Source: Paenisporosarcina sp050269735 (GTDB lineage: Bacteria; Bacillota; Bacilli; Bacillales_A; Planococcaceae). Taken from it: DNA of 64,000 nucleotides. Shown piece by piece: positions 43,481 through 52,271 of the stretch (the stretch's first letter is position 1; each line of letters starts with the position of its first letter). A program made the position numbers and the translations under genes. A model generated the notes under the pieces. That model was not told where the DNA came from. It saw only the letters and a program-made list of their open reading frames with translations, and searched no databases. The stretch is taken from the NCBI RefSeq assembly GCF_050269735.1, contig NZ_JBNNIX010000001.1, positions 124,001 through 188,000 on the forward strand, in the 5' to 3' direction.

Positions 43481-44844
43481 GACAGCACCTCCAATAACGA
43501 CTTCGCTTTGTGCAACGTTTCTTCAAATTCCGATTGGGGGTCGGAATCATATACAATGCCGGCACCCGCTTGGACATAGGCGGTTTGGTCTTTGATAACC
43601 AGTGTTCGAATCGCTAACGCAATATCGATATTTCCATTAAATCCAATGTAGCCAACTGCGCCTGCATACACGCCGCGTTTAACGTTTTCCATGTCTTGAA
43701 TGATTTGCATAGCACGAATTTTAGGTGCTCCCGTTACAGTTCCTGCAGGTAAACAGGCGACCAGTGCATCAAGCGGATGCTGGTCATTTCGCAAAGTGCC
43801 AGCCACTTCAGAAACGATGTGCATGACGTGTTGGTATTTTTCGATGTTCATATATTTCGTTAAATGGACGCTGCCAACTTCGCTGATTCGCCCTAAATCA
43901 TTTCTTCCCAAGTCCACGAGCATACGGTGTTCAGCCAGTTCTTTTGGATCAGCGAGTAATTCTTTTGCAAGTAGCGCATCTTCTTCGGGTGTAAGACCTC
44001 GCCTTCTCGTTCCTGCAATCGGATTTGTCGTCACGCGATTTCCTTGAATGCTCAGCAAACTTTCAGGAGAAGCACCGAGTACTACGTGTTCGTCAAAATC
44101 GACGTAAAACATGTAGGGGGAAGGATTATCTTTCCGTAGTTTTCGGTACAGCGAAAAAGGGTCACCTGTATAAGTTGCTTGCAATCGTTGAGAAAGAACG
44201 ATTTGAAAAACTTCCCCAGCGCGAATACATTCTTTTGCGCGTTCAACCTGATCGATAAACGATTGTTTGGTGACATTCGATGTGAAGGGAAGACAAGTTT
44301 GGTCACTGTCTTCTTCTTCAAATTCCTTCTCTGCCAGCTGGCGTTCGATTTCTTCGATAGGAGAAGGGGTTGCGCCATTATGCAAAATGGTGACATCTTG
44401 TTTTTGATGGTCATAGACAACGATCGTTTCATAAATCAGCAAATGGATATCCGGCATATTACGTTCGTCAGGGAGGGCAGTACCAATGTTTTCATAGTGT
44501 GCAATGACGTCGTATCCGATATAACCAACTGCTCCTCCCGTAAAAGGGAACTCCAGATCATCGTTCTCAAAGGGTAGCAACGTTTTCAAAGATTCAATAG
44601 GTTTTCCGCTATGCACGGTGATTTCCCCCGTCAGCAGTGAACGTTCAATTAATTCGTTTGGGGAACCACGTAATTCTCGCACTGGATTTGCGCCAATGAA
44701 GGAATAGCGACCTGATGCCTCATGTTTCAAAGAACTTTCGAGCAGGAATTTCCGCGTTCCCTGTAACCTTTTGAAAATCGCGATGGGCGATAAAGTGTCT
44801 CCATTGATTGTGACACGTGTTGTTTTTACGGCATGTGTTTGCAT
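43477..44844 (-). CDS. trpE: Anthranilate synthase component I
   Basis: 455 residues. The chorismate-binding domain shows IVLSQRLQATYTGDPFSLYRKLR, GASPESLLSI, NPIAGTRRRG, LVDLGRNDLGRI and PAGTVTGAPKIRAMQII. N-terminal LESSLKHEASGRYSFIG lies in the tryptophan feedback region. AGGAGAG precedes ATG 44844. It is the first gene of trpEGDCFBA, behind a T-box leader. Confidence 0.95.
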   Translation of the reverse strand: MQTHAVKTTRVTINGDTLSPIAIFKRLQGTRKFLLESSLKHEASGRYSFIGANPVRELRGSPNELIERSLLTGEITVHSGKPIESLKTLLPFENDDLEFPFTGGAVGYIGYDVIAHYENIGTALPDERNMPDIHLLIYETIVVYDHQKQDVTILHNGATPSPIEEIERQLAEKEFEEEDSDQTCLPFTSNVTKQSFIDQVERAKECIRAGEVFQIVLSQRLQATYTGDPFSLYRKLRKDNPSPYMFYVDFDEHVVLGASPESLLSIQGNRVTTNPIAGTRRRGLTPEEDALLAKELLADPKELAEHRMLVDLGRNDLGRISEVGSVHLTKYMNIEKYQHVMHIVSEVAGTLRNDQHPLDALVACLPAGTVTGAPKIRAMQIIQDMENVKRGVYAGAVGYIGFNGNIDIALAIRTLVIKDQTAYVQAGAGIVYDSDPQSEFEETLHKAKSLLEVLS

Positions 44845-44883
44845 CTAATCTCTCCTCTGCTCAGCTCGTTAGCACCCGGAAAA

Positions 44884-45217
44884 CAAAAAAGTCCCCTGTA
44901 CATGAACAGAAAAGTTCATGTACAGAGGACGGAATGACCGTGGTGCCACCTCAAATTAAAAGCCAATACTGGCTTTCACTCTAGGATCTGTAACGTAGAT
45001 CACACGTTTTCCCATACTAATTTTCTGGGAAACTCTCCAAAGACCATTCACACGAAGTTGTCTATCAGCTTCCACCGTCCGCTGACTCTCTATGAAGACG
45101 CACTTGAGCTACTATTCTTTGTCATCGATTTTTCTCAACTCAACTCAGCTCAACTTGGTGTTCTCACCGGCGATGTCGCTCCCGACACCTTCTGCCTAAA
45201 TCCCGAACAAAAAAGTT
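44884..45217 (-). promoter_or_regulatory. T-box leader of the trp operon
   Basis: On the minus strand, a long structured leader (CATAGAGAGTCAGCGGACGG marks the start of stem I) ends in the T-box-like GAGGTGGCACCACGG. It is followed by the terminator GTCCTCTGTACATGAAC/GTTCATGTACAGGGGAC (44891-44930) and seven T. Context implies a tryptophan specifier (UGG). A TGG is present in the leader, but I could not fold stem I to prove which triplet is read. Uncharged tRNA-Trp should favour read-through. Confidence 0.88.
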
Positions 45218-45223
45218 GTTCCT

Positions 45224-45252
45224 ATCGTAGTACGCATGAAAGCAGATGTCAA
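45224..45252 (-). promoter_or_regulatory. SigA promoter of the trp operon
   Basis: On the minus strand, TTGACA, a 17-bp spacer and TACGAT. Transcription would begin near 45217, at the upstream edge of the T-box leader. Confidence 0.85.
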
Positions 45253-45311
45253 CTGAAATCCTTTTAAAGGAATAAGTTGGCGGGAAATGCATATTCGTAA
45301 TAGATGGCATT

Positions 45312-45437
45312 TTATTTGGTGTTGGACGGTGTTTAATTGGGGTACCGACTCGTTTAACTGGGGTATCCACCGCGTTAACTGGGGTATCTAACCAGTTAAC
45401 TGGGGTACCAACCCGTTTAAATGGGGTTCGGCCATTA
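45312..45437. repeat. 21-bp-period array F (core TTAACTGGGGTA), five clear units plus one worn
   Basis: TTAA(C/T)TGGGGTA cores start at 45333, 45354, 45375, 45396 and 45417 (the last reads TTAAATGGGGTT). A worn unit TTATTTGGTG starts at 45312. Spacing is exactly 21 bp. It lies between the trp promoter and the dpp operon, which are divergent. On the minus strand it forms a spurious TPVN-type heptapeptide repeat. Confidence 0.92.
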
Positions 45438-45598
45438 AATGTTGTTCTAGCACGTTTCTTTAGGGGGTATTCCCACTCTCGAGGTCTACAATTTTCTTCC
45501 AACATCCTCATAAAATCATTTCGTAAAACGAAAAAAATCCTCAAAGTATATTGAAATATTCTAATAATTTTGGTACCTTTTAATAATAACAATAACCA

Positions 45599-45613
45599 AA
45601 AATTCACAAAAAT
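45599..45613 (+). promoter_or_regulatory. Possible CodY box upstream of dppA
   Basis: AAAATTCACAAAAAT matches the CodY consensus AATTTTCWGAAAATT at 11 of 15 positions. The dpp operon of B. subtilis is CodY-repressed, which makes the site plausible. The local AT content makes a chance match possible. Confidence 0.35.
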
Positions 45614-45652
45614 AAAAATATGTATCAATGGTATGAGGGGGACATCACGAAT

Positions 45653-46477
45653 ATGAAATTTTTTATCTCGATCGATATGGAAGGGATTACAGGTTTGCCT
45701 GATCACACTTTCGTAGATTCGAAGAAACACAACTATGAACGCGCCCGTCGTATCATGACAAACGAAGCAAATGCCATAATTGAGGGTTTACTGAAAAAAG
45801 GGGCTACCGATATTTTAGTAAACGATAGCCATTCACAAATGAATAATTTACTCGTCGAAGATTTGCATCCGGAAGCAATGTTGATTACGGGTGGAGTGAA
45901 ACCTTACTCCATGGTGCAAGCACTCGATGAAACATATGATGGAGCGATTTTCGCTGGTTACCACTCGCGTGCAGGGCAACCAGGTGTCATGAGTCACTCT
46001 ATGATTTTTGGTGTACGGAATATGTACATCAATGAAGTGGAAGTTGGGGAGCTTGGTTTCAATGCCTATGTAGCTGGTCATTTTGGTGTGCCGGTCATCA
46101 TGGTTGCAGGGGATGACGGAGCTTGCCGTGAAGCGGCAGCACTCATTCCAAACATTACAACAGTTGCAGTGAAAGAATCCATCACACGCCAGGCGGTCAA
46201 AACGATGCATCCGAAGAAATCACATGCATTGTTGAATGAGCAAATCCAAAAAGCGGTGGACAATCGTCATTTGGTTAAACCACTTATCCCTCCTACCAAC
46301 CCAACACTGCGAATTGAATTCGCAAACTACGGACAAGCAGAATGGGCAGCAATTATGCCTGGCTGTGAAATCGAACCTGGAACAACGATTGTGAAATTTG
46401 AAGCAAAAGATATTTTGGAAGCGTACCGAGCAATGTTAGTTCAAGTGGAACTAGCGATGCAGACGACGTTCTGTTAA
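45653..46477 (+). CDS. dppA: D-aminopeptidase DppA
   Basis: 274 residues from ATG 45653, behind GAGGGGG. The upstream ATG at 45620 has no site. Zinc ligands of the family are present: Asp8 and Glu10 in SIDMEGITG, His60 in NDSHSQM, and a further His in GYHSRAG. The His of MSHSM is the probable catalytic residue. It removes N-terminal D-amino acids from peptides such as D-Ala-D-Ala. It is the first gene of a nine-gene operon. Confidence 0.94.
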   Translation: MKFFISIDMEGITGLPDHTFVDSKKHNYERARRIMTNEANAIIEGLLKKGATDILVNDSHSQMNNLLVEDLHPEAMLITGGVKPYSMVQALDETYDGAIFAGYHSRAGQPGVMSHSMIFGVRNMYINEVEVGELGFNAYVAGHFGVPVIMVAGDDGACREAAALIPNITTVAVKESITRQAVKTMHPKKSHALLNEQIQKAVDNRHLVKPLIPPTNPTLRIEFANYGQAEWAAIMPGCEIEPGTTIVKFEAKDILEAYRAMLVQVELAMQTTFC

Positions 46478-46489
46478 GGGGGACGCGAC

Positions 46490-47425
46490 ATGTTCTCATA
46501 TACAATCAAACGCTTCTTGATGATGATCATGACCATTCTGATTATCGCGACACTGACATTCATTTTAATGCACTCAATTCCAGGCTCACCGTTCAATGAA
46601 GAACGGACGACAAATGAAACGATTCAAGCCAATCTGGAACGCTTTTATAAGCTGGATGAACCCCTTCCAGTCCAATATTTATACTACTTGAAATCAATCG
46701 TTACGTTGGATTTCGGACCATCTATAAAAAAACCGAATGAGACAGTCAATGAACTGCTCGCCAGGGGCTTCCCGATATCCTTTGAGCTTGGGATGGTCAC
46801 TATTTTGGTAGCGGTGATTTCGGGTGTTTTACTCGGAACGTTTGCGGCACTGCGGCACAACGGAATTATTGATTACTTTGCAATGACGTTTGCGGTAATT
46901 GGAATCTCCGTTCCAAGCTTCGTGCTTGCTACATTACTGATTCAAAAACTAGCAGTAGATTATAATATTTTCCCACCAGCCACCTGGTCGAGTCCGATGC
47001 ATATGGTGCTTCCGGTACTCGCACTAGCCACTGGTCCAATGGCCATCATTGCGCGTCTGACACGTTCATCGATGCTTGAAGTATTGACGCAGGATTACAT
47101 AAAGATGGCGAGAGCAAAAGGGTTGTCACCGTTTCGTATTGTTGCAAGACATGCATTGCGCAATGCCTTGATGCCTGTTGTCACAATTATGGGGACCATG
47201 CTTGCCGGGATTCTGACAGGAACGTTCGTCATCGAGAAAATTTTCGCGATTCCTGGGATGGGGAAATATTTCGTTGAAAGTATCAACAACCGGGATTATC
47301 CGGTCATTATGGGAACAACCGTATTCTATAGCACGATTCTTGTGTTCATGTTATTCGTCGTCGATTTGGTTTATGGCTTCCTGGATCCACGTATTAAATT
47401 GCATAAGAAAGAGGGGGATGCGTGA
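46490..47425 (+). CDS. dppB: Dipeptide ABC transporter permease DppB
   Basis: 311 residues. It has six membrane helices, an N-terminal MFSYTIKRFLMMIMTILII segment, and the coupling loop RAKGLSPFRIVARHALRNALMPVVT. It forms the channel with DppC. It starts 12 bases after dppA with AAGGGGG and overlaps dppC at its stop. Confidence 0.93.
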   Translation: MFSYTIKRFLMMIMTILIIATLTFILMHSIPGSPFNEERTTNETIQANLERFYKLDEPLPVQYLYYLKSIVTLDFGPSIKKPNETVNELLARGFPISFELGMVTILVAVISGVLLGTFAALRHNGIIDYFAMTFAVIGISVPSFVLATLLIQKLAVDYNIFPPATWSSPMHMVLPVLALATGPMAIIARLTRSSMLEVLTQDYIKMARAKGLSPFRIVARHALRNALMPVVTIMGTMLAGILTGTFVIEKIFAIPGMGKYFVESINNRDYPVIMGTTVFYSTILVFMLFVVDLVYGFLDPRIKLHKKEGDA

Positions 47426-48378
47426 TGACTATCAACCACGAATCAACACCCGTATCACCCAACCAAGTACCTGATGAATGGTTCCGTAAGAAAGAAAAAG
47501 ATTTAGTCGAAGCGGAAGCCGTCGTTCGTCCTTCCTTATCCTATTGGAAAGATGCATGGCGCCGACTTCGCACAAATAAATTGGCGATGACCGGTTTGAT
47601 TTTCCTGGTTCTCCTTGCCGTACTCGCGATTTTCGGCCCAATGTTCTCCCCACATGCTGTAGATGGAATGGACTTGCCGAACCAAAACAAGGCACCTTCA
47701 AGTGAACATTGGTTTGGGACGGACGAAATGGGACGCGATGTATTTACACGCACATGGTATGGCGCACGGATTTCATTGTTTGTTGGACTTGCCGCAGCAT
47801 TGATTGATTTCTTCATCGGAGTCATATACGGCGGTTTCAGTGGCTACAAAGGCGGCCGTACAGATGCTATCATGATGCGCATCATTGAAGTGCTTTACGG
47901 CTTGCCGCATTTATTAGTTGTTATTTTATTATTGGTCGTTATGGGTCCGAGTTTAACAACAATTATCGTCGCTCTGACTGTTACCGGATGGGTCGGAATG
48001 GCCCGGATTGTCAGGGGACAAGTATTGCAAATCAAAAACTATGAATTCGTGACAGCTTCCAAATCATTTGGAGCAAAGACCCCACGAATCATTCGACGTA
48101 ATTTATTGCCGAATACCATGGGTCCAATTATTGTCCAAATGACATTGACAGTTCCGAGTGCCATTTTCGCGGAAGCCTTCCTGAGTTTCCTTGGACTCGG
48201 CATTCAAGCCCCATTTGCAAGTTGGGGTGTTATGGCGAATGATGCCTTGCCAGTTATCCTATCAGGTCACTGGTGGAGACTATTCTTCCCGGCATTCTTT
48301 ATTTCATTAACCATGTTTGCATTTAACGTCCTTGGTGACGGACTACAAGACGCACTTGATCCGAAGTTAAGGGGGTGA
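47425..48378 (+). CDS. dppC: Dipeptide ABC transporter permease DppC
   Basis: 317 residues from ATG 47425, seven bases after GAGGGGG. The preceding GTG 47422 is less likely. LAMTGLIFLVLLAVLAIFGP is the first helix, followed by FGTDEMGRDVFTRTWYGARISL, the DppC/OppC signature. The EAA loop has ASKSFGAKTPRIIRRNLLPNTM. It shares one base with the dppB stop. Confidence 0.93.
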   Translation: MTINHESTPVSPNQVPDEWFRKKEKDLVEAEAVVRPSLSYWKDAWRRLRTNKLAMTGLIFLVLLAVLAIFGPMFSPHAVDGMDLPNQNKAPSSEHWFGTDEMGRDVFTRTWYGARISLFVGLAAALIDFFIGVIYGGFSGYKGGRTDAIMMRIIEVLYGLPHLLVVILLLVVMGPSLTTIIVALTVTGWVGMARIVRGQVLQIKNYEFVTASKSFGAKTPRIIRRNLLPNTMGPIIVQMTLTVPSAIFAEAFLSFLGLGIQAPFASWGVMANDALPVILSGHWWRLFFPAFFISLTMFAFNVLGDGLQDALDPKLRG

Positions 48379-48383
48379 CACAT

Positions 48384-49511
48384 ATGAACGAACAGCAACT
48401 AGAAAACGCCCGAGAATTGGCGAGAGAAAGACGCGCGGAAGTCGGGCGTACTCAACAAGCGGTTGTGACGGCGCACACGCAAAAAACGAAACGTAAAAAA
48501 GTCATAACCGAAGACATCATTTTGTCGGTAGACAATTTACATGTGTCATTCAAAACCTATGGTGGAAATGTCCATGCTGTCCGTGGTGTATCCTTTAATC
48601 TTCGAAAAGGAGAAACACTGGCGATTGTAGGCGAATCGGGTTGTGGGAAATCCGTAACGTCCAATGCCATCATGGGACTCATTCCACAGCCACCAGGTCG
48701 CATTTCGGATGGCAAAGTAATGTTCAAAGATGTCAATCTGACGAATATGACGAAAAAAGAACTTCGTAAAGTACAGGGTGTCGACATATCGATGATTTTC
48801 CAGGATCCGATGACGGCACTTAACCCAACCCTTACCATTGGCGAGCAGTTAATGGAAGGTGTACTTACTCATACGAAATCAAGCAAAACAGAAGCGAAAG
48901 AAAAAGCGCTGGCTATGCTTCGTCTGGTGGGCATTCCAAACCCACAGGAACGTCTGAAACAGTATCCTCACCAGTTTTCAGGCGGGATGCGTCAACGAAT
49001 TGTCATTGCGATTGCGCTCATTTGCGAACCGGAATTATTAATCGCAGACGAACCGACAACTGCACTAGATGTAACGATTCAAGCACAAATCCTCGAATTG
49101 TTTGAAGAAATTCAAGCGAAGACAGGGGTATCCATTGTCTTGATTACCCATGACCTAGGCGTTGTGGCAAAAATCGCGGATCGTATCGCGGTGATGTACG
49201 CTGGTAAGATTATTGAACTTGGTACGAAGCGTGAAATTTTCTATACACCTCAGCATCCGTATACGCAAGGCTTGCTCAATTCGGTGCCGCGTCTCGATTT
49301 GATTGCGGAAGAACTACAGCCGATTGAAGGCACGCCACCCGACTTGTTTGCGCCACCAAAAGGGTGTGCATTTACAGCAAGATGTCCGTTTGCAATGGAA
49401 GTTTGTGAACACGTACATCCGGACACAACGATAAAATCAGCGACACATCGCGTTGACTGCTGGTTGCAGGACGAACGTGCACAAGCATTTTTGGCAGCAG
49501 CTCAAAAATAG
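48384..49511 (+). CDS. dppD: Dipeptide ABC transporter ATPase DppD
   Basis: 375 residues from ATG 48384, nine bases after AGGGGG. The GTG 48375 is the frame start. A basic, Gln-rich extension of about 50 residues precedes the ATPase core, longer than usual for DppD. Walker A is GESGCGKSV, the signature FSGGMRQR, and Walker B LLIADEPTTALD. The C-terminal oligopeptide-transporter extension has GCAFTARCPFAMEVC with a possible iron-sulphur or zinc Cys set. It works with the second ATPase at the end of the operon. Confidence 0.92.
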   Translation: MNEQQLENARELARERRAEVGRTQQAVVTAHTQKTKRKKVITEDIILSVDNLHVSFKTYGGNVHAVRGVSFNLRKGETLAIVGESGCGKSVTSNAIMGLIPQPPGRISDGKVMFKDVNLTNMTKKELRKVQGVDISMIFQDPMTALNPTLTIGEQLMEGVLTHTKSSKTEAKEKALAMLRLVGIPNPQERLKQYPHQFSGGMRQRIVIAIALICEPELLIADEPTTALDVTIQAQILELFEEIQAKTGVSIVLITHDLGVVAKIADRIAVMYAGKIIELGTKREIFYTPQHPYTQGLLNSVPRLDLIAEELQPIEGTPPDLFAPPKGCAFTARCPFAMEVCEHVHPDTTIKSATHRVDCWLQDERAQAFLAAAQK

Positions 49512-49573
49512 GATGAACGCACCTAGGTGCATAATCATAAAGCATGAAAACAATTCCGAGGGGGAAAACACAC

Positions 49574-51217
49574 ATGAAGAAATGGCTCTTGTTATTATTG
49601 ACAGCCGTATTCGCACTTGTACTAACAGCATGTACTGCGAATAATGACGCAGGCGAAAAGCCAGCAGACAAAGACGGAGACGACAAAGAAACAGAAACAG
49701 CTGAAGAAAAAGTGCTTTACTTGAACAACGGCAGCGAGCCTACATCATTCGATCCATCGGTTGGCTTTGATGCTGTTTCTTGGAATGCATTGAACAACTT
49801 GATGGAAGGGTTGACTCGTTTAGGAGAAGACCATCAGCCAGTAGAAGCAACGGCTGAAAAGATTGATGTATCTGAAGATGGTTTGACATACACATTCCAC
49901 ATTCGTGAAGATGCAAAATGGTCGAACGGAGACGCAGTAACAGCGAATGACTTCGTTTACGGCTGGACACGCATGTTAGATCCAAACACAGCTTCACCAG
50001 CAGCATTCCTTGGATACTTCATCGAAGGTGCAGAAGCATTCAACACAGGTGAAGGTAAGATTGAAGATGTAGCAATGAAAGCAGTAGATGAAAAAACATT
50101 CGAAGTAAAATTGACTGCACCAACAGATGCATTCTTGAATATCATTACTAACCCAAGCTTTTTCCCAATCAATGAAAAAGTAGCAACAGAAAACGCAGAG
50201 TGGTTCACTGAAGCTGAATCCTTCGTAGGAAACGGACCATTCCAATTAACAACGTGGGAACATGATGCGAAAATGGTATTTGAGAAAAACCCAGAGTATT
50301 GGGATGCTGACACTGTGAAGCTTGATAAAGTCGAGTGGGCAATGGTCAACGACACGAATACGGAGTACCAAATGTACCAAGCAAATGAACTTGACGTATC
50401 TGACGTTCCTTCTGAATTGGCTGCAGAATTGATGGACAGCGAAGAAGTGTCAATTCAAGACCAAGCAGGTACTTATTTCTACCGTTTCAATACGACAATG
50501 GAGCCTTTCACGAACGAAAAAATTCGTAAAGCTTTCGCAACAGCAGTTAACCAACAAGAGATAGTTGAATTCGTAACGAAAAACGGTGAAAAACCAGCAC
50601 ATGGTTTCGTTTCATACGGCTTCCAAGGTCCGGACGGTAAAGAATTCCGTGACACAGTAGGCAATTTAGTTGAATTCAACGCTGAAGAAGCGAAGAAATT
50701 GTTAGAAGAAGGTATGAAAGAAGAAGGCTACGACACATTGCCGACTGTAACTTTAACGTACTCAACTTCAGATACACATCAAAACATAGCAGTTGCGTTG
50801 CAAGCGCAGTTTAAAGAAGCTTTAGGCGTGGATGTTGAATTAGCGAACGTTGAAGGAAGTGTATTTGCTTCTGAACAAAAAGAATTGAAATACCAATTGT
50901 CACGTTCTTCTTTCTTACATGACTATGCAGATCCAGTGAACGCGATTGAAAGCTTTATCACAGGTTCTTCAATGAACCGTACGGGCTGGTCAAATGCAGA
51001 ATTCGATAAGTTGATTGCTGATGCTAAAGCAGAAACTGATGCAGCAGCTCGCTGGCAGTTATTGATGGATGCAGAGAAAATATTAATGGCTGAAATGCCG
51101 ATTTTCCCAATCCACTTCTATAACCAAGTGGCATTGCAAAAACCAAACGTTTCAGGAATCGTTCGTCACCCAGTGGGTTACTTAGACCTTAAATGGGTAG
51201 ACAAAACGAATGAATAA
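49574..51217 (+). CDS. dppE: Dipeptide/murein-peptide-binding lipoprotein DppE
   Basis: 547 residues from ATG 49574, behind GAGGGGG. The signal peptide ends in lipobox LTAC, followed by a Lys/Glu/Asp-rich linker. The family 5 (OppA-type) fold shows FHIREDAKWSNGDAVTANDFVYGW near residue 105 and GNGPFQLTTWEHD. It captures peptides for DppBC. The B. subtilis homologue binds dipeptides and murein tripeptide. A stem-loop follows before ykfA. Confidence 0.93.
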   Translation: MKKWLLLLLTAVFALVLTACTANNDAGEKPADKDGDDKETETAEEKVLYLNNGSEPTSFDPSVGFDAVSWNALNNLMEGLTRLGEDHQPVEATAEKIDVSEDGLTYTFHIREDAKWSNGDAVTANDFVYGWTRMLDPNTASPAAFLGYFIEGAEAFNTGEGKIEDVAMKAVDEKTFEVKLTAPTDAFLNIITNPSFFPINEKVATENAEWFTEAESFVGNGPFQLTTWEHDAKMVFEKNPEYWDADTVKLDKVEWAMVNDTNTEYQMYQANELDVSDVPSELAAELMDSEEVSIQDQAGTYFYRFNTTMEPFTNEKIRKAFATAVNQQEIVEFVTKNGEKPAHGFVSYGFQGPDGKEFRDTVGNLVEFNAEEAKKLLEEGMKEEGYDTLPTVTLTYSTSDTHQNIAVALQAQFKEALGVDVELANVEGSVFASEQKELKYQLSRSSFLHDYADPVNAIESFITGSSMNRTGWSNAEFDKLIADAKAETDAAARWQLLMDAEKILMAEMPIFPIHFYNQVALQKPNVSGIVRHPVGYLDLKWVDKTNE

Positions 51218-51228
51218 ATAATAGAAGT

Positions 51229-51253
51229 TGCGGCGTCTGAATATGGCGCCGCA
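51229..51253 (+). other. Intra-operon stem-loop between dppE and ykfA
   Basis: Stem TGCGGCG/CGCCGCA, extended outward by AGAAG/CTTCT (51223-51260) and without a proper T run. It probably reduces or processes the transcript past dppE rather than ending it. Confidence 0.55.
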
Positions 51254-51328
51254 CCCTTCTGTTTTCAAAAGAAGTTATACTAAAGAAAATAACTTTTTTT
51301 GAAAATAGAAGAGAGGAGCAACACACGC

Positions 51329-52252
51329 ATGCGCATACGACCATTACGATTACAAAAAGGGGATACGATTGGCATTATTGCCCCGTCAAGTCCTCCCAAC
51401 TTAGAAAGCTTGCAACGCTCGCTCGCATTTTTGGAACAACTGGGATTGAACGTCAAAATGGGCAAACACGTTGAAAACGTCCACGGCTATTTGGCAGGTA
51501 CAGATGATGAACGTCTGGAAGATCTACAAGCAATGCTTGCTGATCCACACATTAAAGGCATCATTTGCGCAGGAGGTGGGTACGGGGCAGGCCGTTACGC
51601 TGACCGTATCGACTTTCAGTTAATGGCGGAACAACCGAAAATTTTATGGGGCTATAGCGACATCACATTCCTTCATACAACAATCGGACAATTCGCGAAT
51701 GTGGTAACTTTCCATGGACCAATGTTGGCATCCGATGTAGGAAAAGATACATTCCAGGATTTATCCGCACGTATGTTCAATCAATTATTCGAACCAATTG
51801 AACTGCATTATACAGAAGCTATTTCTCCGTTAACTACATTGAGTGGCGGGAATGCACAAGGGGAATTAGTCGGCGGGAATCTCTCATTACTAGTGAGTGC
51901 ACTAGGCTCTAAATATGAAATCGATACACGTGGGAAGTTACTGTTGCTTGAAGATGTAGATGAAGAACCTTATAAAGTAGACAGCATGTTAAATCAATTA
52001 CGTCTAGCTGGGAAACTTCAAGATGTAGCTGGTATCGTAGTTGGTGATTTTGCTCGAGCAGAGCCGAAAAAACGCAAAACGACTTTAACACTCGGCGAAG
52101 TACTGGAACATTACCTAGGCGACTTAGGAAAACCAGTCGTTTCTGGATTTAAAATCGGACATTGCGAGCCGCATTTTGCTGTGCCACTAGGAGTGGAAGC
52201 GAAATTGGATGGCGATGCCAAAACATTGACGATTTTACCTGGCGTTAAGTAA
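51329..52252 (+). CDS. ykfA: LD-carboxypeptidase YkfA (S66 family)
   Basis: 307 residues from ATG 51329, behind GAGAGGAG. GDTIGIIAPSSPPN opens the fold. The nucleophile Ser110 lies in ILWGYSDITFLH and the C-terminal His in KIGHCEPHFAVPLG, completing the Ser-Glu-His set of LD-carboxypeptidases. It trims the terminal residue from murein tetrapeptides in the cytosol. It sits between dppE and ykfB, consistent with murein-peptide recycling. Confidence 0.92.
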   Translation: MRIRPLRLQKGDTIGIIAPSSPPNLESLQRSLAFLEQLGLNVKMGKHVENVHGYLAGTDDERLEDLQAMLADPHIKGIICAGGGYGAGRYADRIDFQLMAEQPKILWGYSDITFLHTTIGQFANVVTFHGPMLASDVGKDTFQDLSARMFNQLFEPIELHYTEAISPLTTLSGGNAQGELVGGNLSLLVSALGSKYEIDTRGKLLLLEDVDEEPYKVDSMLNQLRLAGKLQDVAGIVVGDFARAEPKKRKTTLTLGEVLEHYLGDLGKPVVSGFKIGHCEPHFAVPLGVEAKLDGDAKTLTILPGVK

Positions 52253-52271
52253 AACGGGAGGGGAAACGACC

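Noticed and set aside
43700..44577. Antisense ORFs of over 100 codons inside trpE
   Set aside because: They are mirror frames of a highly conserved gene with no ribosome sites. The same applies to antisense frames in dpp, ykf and the ABC genes.
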